Assembly (NCBI GenBank): GCA_964549945.1
Contig: CAZJXD010000007.1
Span: 1-64,000 of the forward strand
DNA length: 64,000 bases
Direction: 5' to 3'
From: B25-G16 sp964549945
GTDB taxonomy: Bacteria > Desulfobacterota > DSM-4660 > Desulfatiglandales > B25-G16
Part shown: piece after piece, positions 1 to 7,257 of the stretch
Position numbering within the stretch: position 1 is the stretch's first letter
Layout of the letters: each line of letters begins with the position of its first letter
Notes under the pieces: generated by a model
Databases searched by the model: none
Told to the model about the DNA's origin: nothing
Seen by the model: only the letters and a program-made list of their open reading frames with translations
Position numbers and translations under genes: made by a program

Positions 1-220
1 CAAATACAGGACATAACATCATATAGATGGAGAAGAGGATCGAGGTGGCCGTCCGAGTCAGGCCAAATTCATTACCTATGGATTTAAAAAAGACACCAAA
101 GCAGTAACGGGTCCCAAAAATAAGTGCGAAAATAATTAGGGAGACACCAACCACTATCCACCCATAAAATAGCCTGCCCTTGGTTTTGGAAAGTACATAG
201 TTAACTATCTTGAAGGACAT
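1..220 (-). CDS. MFS transporter, N-terminal part (gene runs off window start)
   Basis: Reading leftwards from an ATG at 220, the frame stays open to base 1 and gives about 73 residues. They include a Phe-Tyr-Gly-Trp entry into a first hydrophobic helix (about residues 18-36), then a 'YCFGVFFKSIGNEFGLTRT' stretch and the start of a second helix. This is the characteristic N-terminus of the monocarboxylate/oxalate-formate-like branch of the major facilitator superfamily, known as secondary transporters of organic anions in the inner membrane. The rest lies outside the window, so the substrate cannot be inferred. The start is uncertain: no good ribosome site precedes 220, and the frame is open further upstream with alternatives at 241 (GTG) and 301 (ATG). 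It may belong with the neighbouring TRAP/GRE catabolic island, but that is inference. Confidence 0.6.
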   Translation of the reverse strand, partial: MSFKIVNYVLSKTKGRLFYGWIVVGVSLIIFALIFGTRYCFGVFFKSIGNEFGLTRTATSILFSIYMMLCPVF

Positions 221-402
221 CTTCTTAGTATCCCGACCCACCTTTATGAAAACCGAAATAATGTTGGCACCATTGTCAACTATGTATTCCGTATAGACCA
301 TAAAGGCCAGTAAAGGGATAATTGTCTCATGCCCAGTGAGGATAGAATATTAATCGATGAAGCGAGAGATCGAATTTTTAGTTCCTGAAGCCATGTACTT
401 GT

Positions 403-852
403 TTATTTTATTCTTCGTACGAGTCCCCTGCCAAGGGCACCGCATTGGTCCTTGGCATCATCGGTGATGGGACGAGGGCTTGTCACTGTCTCACCCACCA
501 GCTCGAAAAACCTCTCCGCAAGCTGCTCCAGAGGCCTCCTTCCCCTACCGCCGCCCCCGTGGGAGAAGAAAAGGGCGGCCTGTTTTCCCTTTACCGTCTC
601 TCCCGCCTTGTCCCACTGGTAGATATCGTCAAAGAACGTCTTGATCGTTCCTGCCACGTAAGAGAAATAATCCGGTGAGCCGAGCCCAACCGCATCGGCA
701 GCCAAAAACTCATCGAGCGTAACGCGGTGCTCGTTGGTGTTGATGAGCGTAACCTCTGCTCCCTCCCCGCGCGCCCCTTGGGCAAGGGCCTCTGCGAGGA
801 TCCCCGTATTTCCGAACTGCTGGCTGTGGTAGATAACCAGGATTTTTGCCAT
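403..852 (-). CDS. Flavodoxin-family FMN protein
   Basis: 149-residue flavodoxin-like fold. It opens with a beta strand and phosphate-binding loop ('ILVIYHSQQFGNT', residues 4-16), followed by 'GLGSPDYFSYVAG' near residues 56-68 and 'AALFFSHGGGGRGRR' around residues 93-107, the positions of the FMN-binding loops. Such proteins carry FMN and act as electron carriers or small quinone/flavin reductases in the cytoplasm. The frame extends upstream to 984, but the ATG at 852 is preceded by a clear AGGAG at about -8, so I start there. It lies downstream of the TRAP genes on the same strand after a gap of about 215 bp, so it may be a separate unit. A role as electron donor for the radical-SAM activase of the island is possible but unproven. 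Confidence 0.8.
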   Translation of the reverse strand: MAKILVIYHSQQFGNTGILAEALAQGARGEGAEVTLINTNEHRVTLDEFLAADAVGLGSPDYFSYVAGTIKTFFDDIYQWDKAGETVKGKQAALFFSHGGGGRGRRPLEQLAERFFELVGETVTSPRPITDDAKDQCGALGRGLVRRIK

Positions 853-1069
853 CAATTGTCTCCTTTCCCATGTCTTGTTAGTTGGTGCAAAAAAGAAAAA
901 CCGTGTTGGTGTCATGGAAGTGTCACTCATCGTTGGGGGTCGATTATCGTAAAATGAAAACCCTGCATGGACCAGCAAAGGCAACTACCACAGGCCACTA
1001 CCGCTATCATTGACACATAATAGAAAACACCCTGTATACCTAGGTCCATAAAAAAGATTTCTTATGCAT

Positions 1070-2368
1070 TCAGGTAATGCTGGGCAAAAACAGGACGATT
1101 GAGGGCACAAATAATAAAAGGGCCACGTGCACTGTGTCTGCTATGAGGAACGGGAAAATCCCCTTGAAGATGGTTTCCATGGGCACATCCTGGGCCACTC
1201 CTGCGATAATATATACGTTCATGCCTATAGGCGGGGTAATCAGTGCTATCTCGGACATTCTCACCAATATAACCCCGAACCATATGGGGTGAAAACCCAG
1301 GCCCATAACCAGCGGATAGAAAATGGGTATGGTAAGCAGGATCATCGCCAGTGTGTCAACAAAGCAGCCGAGGAATATGTACACGATCAGGACGAGTACA
1401 ATAATGGCGAGCGGGGGCAGGGGCAGCCCTTCTATTACCCCGGCCAGCCATGACGGAATCGTGGTCACCGCCAGGAAGTAGTTGAAGATAAGGGCGCCGA
1501 TCAGGATCAAATAAATCATGCCCGTCATTCGGGCCGTCTCAAAACAGGCCCGCCTGAATTTCCCCCAATCGAGCCGCCCTCTAAACATGGAGAAAACAAT
1601 GGCCCCGAAAGCGCCCACTGCCCCCGCCTCGGTCGGGGTAAACCAGCCAATGAAAAGGCCCCCCAGGATAAGGATAACCAACGCTATAATCTCTCCGCAG
1701 TTCCCAAGTGCCGCCACCTTTTCCCTAAAAGTTGAGCGAGGCCCTCTCGGACCAAGCTCGGGCTTCAGCCTGCAAAGGATATAAATAGTACCGATATAAA
1801 AGAGGGCCTCAAGTATTCCGGGAATCACGCCAGCCATAAAAAGCTTGCCTATGGATTGTTCGGTCAATATCCCATACAGGATAAGGCCGGCGCTGGGGGG
1901 GATCAGCACGCCCATAGTACCCCCGGCGGCGACACAGCCTGTAGCCAACGCCGGGTCGTATTTATACTTCTTCATCTCCGGTAGGGCCACCAGGCCCATA
2001 GTAGCTGCGGTGGCCAGACTGGAGGCGCTGACAGCGGCAAACCCCGCACATGCTCCCGCGGTGGCCATAGCCAAGCCGCCGGGCCGGCGACCCAGCCACT
2101 TCGCCGCGAGGTTATACAGATCTCCGCTCAAACCGGAAACAAAGGTAATTTGAGCCATTAGAATGAAAAGGGGCAGGACGGCCGTATCATAACTGGCTAC
2201 CGCATTAAAGGGGACAAATCCCATCTTGGCAATGGCTGCACCTTCCGACACCAAATAGGAAAACCCGGCAAAGCCCACTAAGGCCATGCCAAAACCAATT
2301 GGCAACCCGAGGGCAAAGAGGGCAAAGAGGACAACAAAGCCAAGAACGCCGACGATAATCGGGCTCAT
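1070..2368 (-). CDS. dctM: TRAP transporter large permease (DctM family)
   Basis: 432 residues, almost entirely hydrophobic, with the long multi-helix pattern of DctM/SiaM large permeases. Typical family stretches are visible ('SSLATAATMGLVALPEMKKY' near residue 115, 'GVLIPPSAGLILYGILTEQS' near residue 155, and a C-terminal 'ITPPIGMNVYI'). DctM forms the ion-coupled translocation pathway of a tripartite ATP-independent periplasmic transporter in the inner membrane. Its ATG overlaps the stop of dctQ by 4 bp, so the two are translationally coupled. The set P-Q-M lies directly downstream of two GRE genes, which suggests it imports their substrate or a precursor. TRAP systems typically carry C4-dicarboxylates, sialic acid, sulfonates or other organic acids. 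The ligand cannot be read from the permease. Confidence 0.93.
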   Translation of the reverse strand: MSPIIVGVLGFVVLFALFALGLPIGFGMALVGFAGFSYLVSEGAAIAKMGFVPFNAVASYDTAVLPLFILMAQITFVSGLSGDLYNLAAKWLGRRPGGLAMATAGACAGFAAVSASSLATAATMGLVALPEMKKYKYDPALATGCVAAGGTMGVLIPPSAGLILYGILTEQSIGKLFMAGVIPGILEALFYIGTIYILCRLKPELGPRGPRSTFREKVAALGNCGEIIALVILILGGLFIGWFTPTEAGAVGAFGAIVFSMFRGRLDWGKFRRACFETARMTGMIYLILIGALIFNYFLAVTTIPSWLAGVIEGLPLPPLAIIVLVLIVYIFLGCFVDTLAMILLTIPIFYPLVMGLGFHPIWFGVILVRMSEIALITPPIGMNVYIIAGVAQDVPMETIFKGIFPFLIADTVHVALLLFVPSIVLFLPSIT

Positions 2369-2886
2369 TTTCTCGCTGCTCCGGATATCGCTTTACACAA
2401 GTCGATCAGCAGAACAAAGCAGAACAGAATCAAGCCGAACACCCAGATAAACCTGAACGGGAAGGAAGGAACCTTGAGCAACTCGGTTCTTTCTCCTAAA
2501 AGCGCCCTTTCATACATAATTCCAGCGCTCGCCCAGACTATCAACGCACATACACCTATGGAAAGAGCATTAGTGAATATGGCAAGAACTGCCTGAACCC
2601 TCGGTGAAAATCGAGAGACAACAACCTTGACAACAACATGGCCTTGCCTTTGTGCCGTATAACCGAAGGCAAAGGCAACGGTTACCACTATCATGAGCTC
2701 AACGAGCTCGATCGTGCCAATAATAACCGTTCCAAAAAATCGAGCGATGATATTCGCCACCACGAGGAGCATTATCCCTATCAGGGTGCCGACTGATAGA
2801 ACCGTGCCTTTGCCGCTTATCCAGTAAATACAATCGACAAAAGAGCTTACAGTCCTGCCCACCAGGAGCGGAATTCTTTCTTTCAC
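2365..2886 (-). CDS. dctQ: TRAP transporter small permease (DctQ family)
   Basis: 173 residues with four predicted membrane helices (about 33-55, 64-88, 101-125 and 147-168), the standard architecture of DctQ. A conserved-type 'TIELVELMIVVTVAFAFGYT' segment lies in helix 2. DctQ is the small membrane partner that associates with DctM and helps it receive ligand from the periplasmic DctP. The start codon is GTG at 2886 behind a G-rich Shine-Dalgarno-like run. The gene lies 71 bp after dctP and overlaps dctM, consistent with one dctPQM operon. Confidence 0.9.
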   Translation of the reverse strand: MKERIPLLVGRTVSSFVDCIYWISGKGTVLSVGTLIGIMLLVVANIIARFFGTVIIGTIELVELMIVVTVAFAFGYTAQRQGHVVVKVVVSRFSPRVQAVLAIFTNALSIGVCALIVWASAGIMYERALLGERTELLKVPSFPFRFIWVFGLILFCFVLLIDLCKAISGAARK

Positions 2887-2957
2887 CGTCCCCCCAATGC
2901 TACGGATTCTTACTGCTCTATGAGAGAGGCCCTATGCCCCCTAATTCCAGGTAAATC

Positions 2958-3992
2958 TCACTTGCTATATAGCTCTATGAGACGACGCGTCTCCTTAAAA
3001 ATCTTTGTGCCTGGAAGCCCCTTGGCGTCAAGTTCGGCCGCGTCTTTCATGGCTACGGTCTCTAGAAGGCTATAAAACTTTTTCAGGTCCTCCGGTGGAA
3101 GTTCGATAAACTCAACGCCCTGCTCTTTTGCGTAGTCGATACCGGCCTGGTCGGCATCCCTCAGGCTTTTCTGGATCTCGTAGCCCCACCACTCGATATT
3201 ATCTTCAAATACCTTCTTGATATCACCCGGCAGCCTATTCCAGCTATTCAGGTTCATTATCCTCTGCGCCGAAAGCCCGTTTGCAATGTTCAACGCGGTG
3301 CAATAGTCCACTACCTCGCCAAGCCTTAATGACTTAAGTGCCTCATAGGGACCGAACAGACCATCTATTGTCCCTTTTTCTAAGGCAACATAGACGTCAA
3401 ACATGGACATGGATACTCCCTCGCCCCCGAGTTCTTTAAGCGGACCAATGAGATGCCGCAAGGCCTTTAAGGACAAGCCCTTGAAATCCTGCAACCTGCG
3501 AACGGGCTTCTTGGTCAACGCGTGATAAGGCGGCATTGCAGCGTTCGCCAGGACCTTTACCTCAGCGAGTTTCGCGTCCGTGGGAAATTTCGATCGGACT
3601 TCACGGTACACACGCCGCTGGATCTCCACGCTGGGGACTCCATAATAGAACAATTGCTCCTTTACGCTCAAATCGAAACCGGCAGGGCTGTAGCTAAGTG
3701 AACAAGAGCCACTATCGGCAACACCTCGGGAGATCTCAGCGAAGGCCTCCTTGACGGAGACTAACGCTCCTGCCCAATATGGCGTGATAAGAACCCGTCC
3801 ATTGGTTTCCTTCTTTATCTTCTCCATCCAGTTTATATCAGCCACGCTGTTTGGATGAGCCTTGGGGAAAGGGCTGCCAAAGGTTAATTTGATGGTTTGT
3901 GCGGGATTTGATGCGGCATGGGCAGCCACGATCGGGGCAACCGATACCGCCGCTCCCACCAGAACACACATAATCAATCTTTTGGTCTTCAT
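2958..3992 (-). CDS. dctP: TRAP transporter periplasmic solute-binding protein (DctP family)
   Basis: 344 residues with an N-terminal Sec signal peptide (positive start, hydrophobic core to about residue 23, Ala-His-Ala cleavage site near residue 26) and the DctP/extracytoplasmic binding-protein fold. Family landmarks include 'KLTFGSPFPKAHPNS' after the signal, 'LSLKALRHLIGPLKELGGEG' near residues 173-192 and 'YVALEKGTIDGLFGPYEA'. DctP binds the solute in the periplasm and delivers it to DctQM. The start is supported by AAGGAGG before the ATG. In most family members an Arg in the central 'R' motif (here the KALRHLIGP segment) salt-bridges the ligand carboxylate, so an organic-acid ligand is likely. 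That is a family inference. Confidence 0.92.
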   Translation of the reverse strand: MKTKRLIMCVLVGAAVSVAPIVAAHAASNPAQTIKLTFGSPFPKAHPNSVADINWMEKIKKETNGRVLITPYWAGALVSVKEAFAEISRGVADSGSCSLSYSPAGFDLSVKEQLFYYGVPSVEIQRRVYREVRSKFPTDAKLAEVKVLANAAMPPYHALTKKPVRRLQDFKGLSLKALRHLIGPLKELGGEGVSMSMFDVYVALEKGTIDGLFGPYEALKSLRLGEVVDYCTALNIANGLSAQRIMNLNSWNRLPGDIKKVFEDNIEWWGYEIQKSLRDADQAGIDYAKEQGVEFIELPPEDLKKFYSLLETVAMKDAAELDAKGLPGTKIFKETRRLIELYSK

Positions 3993-4008
3993 TCCTAACC
4001 CTCCTTAT

Positions 4009-4084
4009 TTACTCAATTATTCTGTTTTTAACCCCCTCCATTTTGCTCCTTTTTACCAATCGTATACTGCTACCATGCGTTCAT
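4009..4084 (-). promoter_or_regulatory. dctP leader with two very short candidate ORFs
   Basis: Between the repeat element and dctP the minus strand has two tiny frames, each with a good Shine-Dalgarno. One is a 4-codon frame (4084-4070, Met-Asn-Ala-Trp-stop) behind GAGGAGG. The other is a 10-codon frame (4041-4009) behind AAGGAG. dctP's own AAGGAGG follows directly. They could be leader peptides tuning dctP translation, or chance in an A/G-rich leader. Confidence 0.2.
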
Positions 4085-4167
4085 AGGCCTATCCTCCTCT
4101 TTTAAGATATTAGCACAAGAGCCCGACTCTTCACTTCAGGGTTATAGATGGAAGAAACGTATACCTT

Positions 4168-4354
4168 GAGCATGGGAGTGTCTTTTTTTCAATCATGCCC
4201 TATACGTAGTGCACCGGCAGACCCCGATAAATCGGGGCACCCACCGCCGTGTCGTATCATAGTCAAATCCGCGTTGCGCGTGTGCCCCGATTTACGGGGC
4301 ACGCTGAGGCCCCCTGTTAGAGGGCATGATTGAAAAAAAGACACTCCCATGCTC
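4168..4354. mobile_element. MITE-like element copy 1 with perfect 34-bp terminal inverted repeats
   Basis: A 187-bp element bounded by perfect 34-bp inverted repeats (4168-4201 and 4321-4354, outer end GAGCATGGGAGTGTC). Inside lies a second inverted repeat, 4222-4240 with 4282-4299, around a 41-base loop. A second copy with the same ends and core lies at 25983-26271. It encodes no transposase: the open frames through it are short and simply follow the repeat. Size, long terminal inverted repeats and intergenic location between GRE1 and dctP fit a miniature inverted-repeat transposable element or a structured RNA-forming repeat. No clear target-site duplication is visible. A transcript crossing it would form a long hairpin and could separate expression of dctPQM from the GRE gene. 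Confidence 0.8.
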
Positions 4355-4429
4355 TTTTAAACATGTAGTTTCTTAGGGAACCATGAGCCATTAGGTTTAA
4401 ACTCACTCTATTGTTCCCTTCCCATTTCA

Positions 4430-6817
4430 TCATGCTAGCTCATGCTCCGTTCGTCCGATGACCTCGTCTTGAACTGCCTTTCCCAGCTGCACAAAGTAGG
4501 CGCTATACCCCGCTACCCTCACGATCAGGTCAGGATAGTTCTCCGGGTGCTCTTGTGCCTCCAGCAGGGTCTCCCTGTTAACAATATTAAACTGGATGTG
4601 ACTTCCATTCATAGCAAAGTAAGTCCTGATCAGGGCTGACAGTTTCCTCATATCTTCCGTCGTATTCAAGGCTGATGGGTGGAACTTCATGTTCATCAAT
4701 GCAGAGGAGTATGGCACCTGGTCTATCTTGGAGGCGCTCTTGATCACTGCTATGGGCCCATGGGTATCCCTTCCCCTCATGGCCGACACCGCTCCATCGG
4801 CAAGGCACTCACCGGCATACCTCCCGTCAGGTGTGGCTCCGGTTAACGCTCCCCCCGGCCATTGGGCCGAGATGGAGATGGCTGATGGTTTGTGTTTCCC
4901 CCCGAGCACGGTATCAAGCGTGGCTATCGTATCAGCCGAGAATCGGTAGAGCTCTCTGGCTATGGAGTCCACATAATCATCATCGTTTCCATATTTCGGC
5001 GCGGTCAGGCACATCTTCCTCATCTCTGCATATCCGTTCCCCTGCCAGTTTGCCGCGAGAGCCGCCTTCAATTTCCTCATGGTGACCTTGTTCTCGTCAA
5101 AGACAAGCTTCTTTATGGCCGCCAGCGAGTCAGCCACGTTAATCATGCCCACCGCGTTTACCACTGCGACATTCTCAAGCGGGAAGGTGCGATCGAGCAA
5201 GTCCTTGCCCTCCTTAATCCCGTTCATCATCAGCGAGGACTCAAACGGCCTGGGGGCTATTTCACCGGTTACCTGCACCAAAATGTTGTTATTCTCCGCC
5301 TGAAGACCCAGGAAATAGGCAAGCTGTTCCTTAAACGCCTTCATCAGGTCATCAAACGTTTCAAAGCTTTCAAGTTCCCCTGTTTTCGGCCCGAGTTGCC
5401 TGCCGGTCCGTGGTTCCACGCCATTGTGCATGAAGATCTCAAAAACGAGCGCCATAACGAACATGGAAAAGGCGACGATCCGCGATTGCCCTGGGAGGGT
5501 GGCATCAATGCAACCGGCTACTACGTAATCCCGTGCCTTCTCAAGCGGCACACCCTGGGTGAGCATGTACTCGATGTAGGACTTATCCCCCACGAACGCC
5601 GGCATGCCAATTCCGGTTTTCACCACCTCGAGGGCCTTCAGCATAAGGCTTTCAGGGGTCCCCTCATGGACCCTCATCGTGATGGTGTGATGAGGGGTCT
5701 GGCATCTCCTCGCCGCCTCCAGAATAAGGAAGGAGAGCTCGTTGGTGGTGTCTTCGCCGTCAGGTGTTTGGCCTCCAATAACCCAATTGTGCCACTTTGC
5801 CATCCCCGCCCACTTTTCCCGCTGGCCCCTGGCGGAAGTCGTGTTCAAGGCCATATCCTTGATCCGCAGGCACTGCAATAACTCCAGGACTTCCTCTTCG
5901 GTGATCTTTCCTCCTTCGATGTCTTTCCTGTAAAAGGGGTACATGTATTGGTCAAACCTCCCGGCTCCCGCCAGAGATGGTTGCAGCATCAAGTAAAGAA
6001 ACCAAAAGAACTGCATGGCCTCACGGAAATCCCTTGCCGGGTTGCCAGGCACCCGGAGGCATGTTGCCGCGATCCTCTCCAGCTCTTTCTTTCGTGAGGG
6101 GTCTGTCTCTTTGTCCGCCAGCTCCGCTGCCAGGACGGCGTATCTATGGGCAAAGCGAATAACGGCTTTGTGGGCAATAATCACCGCCTTTAAATAATAG
6201 GTCTTTTTCACCGCATCCGCGCTCATGATCCTGGTAGTTCGCAGCTCCTGCTCCGCCTCCTCCACTATACGGTTAAGACCGCCATTGAGCACCTCCGCAT
6301 AGTCCACGGTGTACAGTAAAGGGCTTGGGCCTAAACCCATGCCGCCCTCGGCCCAACCGCCTCCCGGCCCCCTTTCCTTTGTCCACGGAGGAAGATTTAT
6401 CCCTGATTGCATGAACGGCCACAATCTCTCCTCGTCCAATAATAGCTCCTGCCTTTCGCGGAAGGTCTTATCCTCCCAGTACTCATTCAGGGACCGTACC
6501 TCAGCCTCATCCTCCTCGGATATGGTATATCCTTCTTCCTTAAGCCCATCGATCTCCTCTTGATACCATGTTCCACCCCAGTAAGTGATTTCTGATCCCA
6601 TGGGTTTACTTGCCCCATTGCCCACGATAAGCTCACCATCTTCAATGAATATGGTGATCTTATCCAGGATGTTGGCAAGGGCCTTTGCCCTTCTCAGGGT
6701 TTCCGGCTCACCCTCCGTCTCCTTATACGATTCCGTCCATAGTCGAGATTTTTCGATGCATAGCGGGTATTTCTCCGGACGAATACCCTCCTTTAGTTTC
6801 TCTATTCTTCGGTTCAT
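4430..6817 (-). CDS. Glycyl radical enzyme 1 (pyruvate formate-lyase superfamily, substrate unknown)
   Basis: 795 residues, the usual length of glycerol-dehydratase/choline-lyase-type GREs. The C-terminal glycyl-radical loop is intact ('VRVAGYSAYF', radical Gly770) and the thiyl Cys is Cys436 in 'VVAGCIDA'. Members use a stored glycyl radical, transferred to Cys, for anaerobic C-C, C-N, C-O or C-S cleavage in the cytoplasm. Characterised diol dehydratases, choline and isethionate lyases and 4-hydroxyphenylacetate decarboxylase have Glu two residues after the Cys. Here it is Asp438, so I do not transfer any of those functions. The start ATG has a G-rich ribosome site. It is a close paralogue of the next gene at 7258-9660 and shares its activase. 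The TRAP transporter lies downstream, beyond a MITE-like element. The substrate is unassigned. Confidence 0.93.
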   Translation of the reverse strand: MNRRIEKLKEGIRPEKYPLCIEKSRLWTESYKETEGEPETLRRAKALANILDKITIFIEDGELIVGNGASKPMGSEITYWGGTWYQEEIDGLKEEGYTISEEDEAEVRSLNEYWEDKTFRERQELLLDEERLWPFMQSGINLPPWTKERGPGGGWAEGGMGLGPSPLLYTVDYAEVLNGGLNRIVEEAEQELRTTRIMSADAVKKTYYLKAVIIAHKAVIRFAHRYAVLAAELADKETDPSRKKELERIAATCLRVPGNPARDFREAMQFFWFLYLMLQPSLAGAGRFDQYMYPFYRKDIEGGKITEEEVLELLQCLRIKDMALNTTSARGQREKWAGMAKWHNWVIGGQTPDGEDTTNELSFLILEAARRCQTPHHTITMRVHEGTPESLMLKALEVVKTGIGMPAFVGDKSYIEYMLTQGVPLEKARDYVVAGCIDATLPGQSRIVAFSMFVMALVFEIFMHNGVEPRTGRQLGPKTGELESFETFDDLMKAFKEQLAYFLGLQAENNNILVQVTGEIAPRPFESSLMMNGIKEGKDLLDRTFPLENVAVVNAVGMINVADSLAAIKKLVFDENKVTMRKLKAALAANWQGNGYAEMRKMCLTAPKYGNDDDYVDSIARELYRFSADTIATLDTVLGGKHKPSAISISAQWPGGALTGATPDGRYAGECLADGAVSAMRGRDTHGPIAVIKSASKIDQVPYSSALMNMKFHPSALNTTEDMRKLSALIRTYFAMNGSHIQFNIVNRETLLEAQEHPENYPDLIVRVAGYSAYFVQLGKAVQDEVIGRTEHELA

Positions 6818-6966
6818 GCAATCCCCCTACTATGTGTTTTGCACTAGGACTTTCTGATTGGGCAAGAGAGGCCGTGAGGTAACAATACTCAAATGGCTTA
6901 GCTTTATTACGGCGGCTTTTGGGCTCCCAGCGAAATTCACGAGATATTGTGAAGGCCGAGACGCTT

Positions 6967-7060
6967 AAAAAAAAGAGGCCTTTACTAATGGGCATAGCCG
7001 CAAAATTCAGCATAACCCGCAAAGGTGAATCATCATCGGATGAAACGACAAAAGGCCTCT
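6967..7060 (-). terminator. Possible long-looped intrinsic terminator between the two GRE genes
   Basis: In the 440-bp gap between the GRE genes the minus strand has a perfect 10-bp inverted repeat (AGAGGCCTTT, arms 7051-7060 and 6974-6983) followed directly by a run of eight T on the transcript sense. The 67-base loop is long for an intrinsic terminator, so the call is tentative. The rest of the gap shows no convincing gene, and I found no good sigma-54 or sigma-70 promoter before GRE1. Confidence 0.4.
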
Positions 7061-7257
7061 CAAGTCAAGGGAAAATCCATATACTGGGGTATATCAGGGA
7101 GACCAGCCCCGGCATACATGGGGCCTTGATTACCTACATCGCAAAGAACGTCATACGATCCATTATGGTAATCCCCAGGCTTTCATTTATCAGACCATGT
7201 TCTTATGAAGGGTTCGATTGTCTCGGACATCAATTCTCTCTCCAGCTTCAGCTTCAT

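Noticed and set aside
4148..4333. Open reading frames through the repeat element (and the matching frame near 25987-26328)
   Set aside because: The shared peptide follows directly from the conserved repeat DNA and its hairpins; there is no ribosome site or domain, so they are not called as genes.
4892..5881. Long plus-strand frame antisense to GRE1
   Set aside because: Antisense shadow of a strongly supported gene; its composition mirrors GRE codons.
6818..6900. Sigma-54 promoter before GRE1
   Set aside because: A GG...GC pair is visible near 6865-6880, but the spacing is 8 rather than 10 bases, so it does not fit the -24/-12 consensus.
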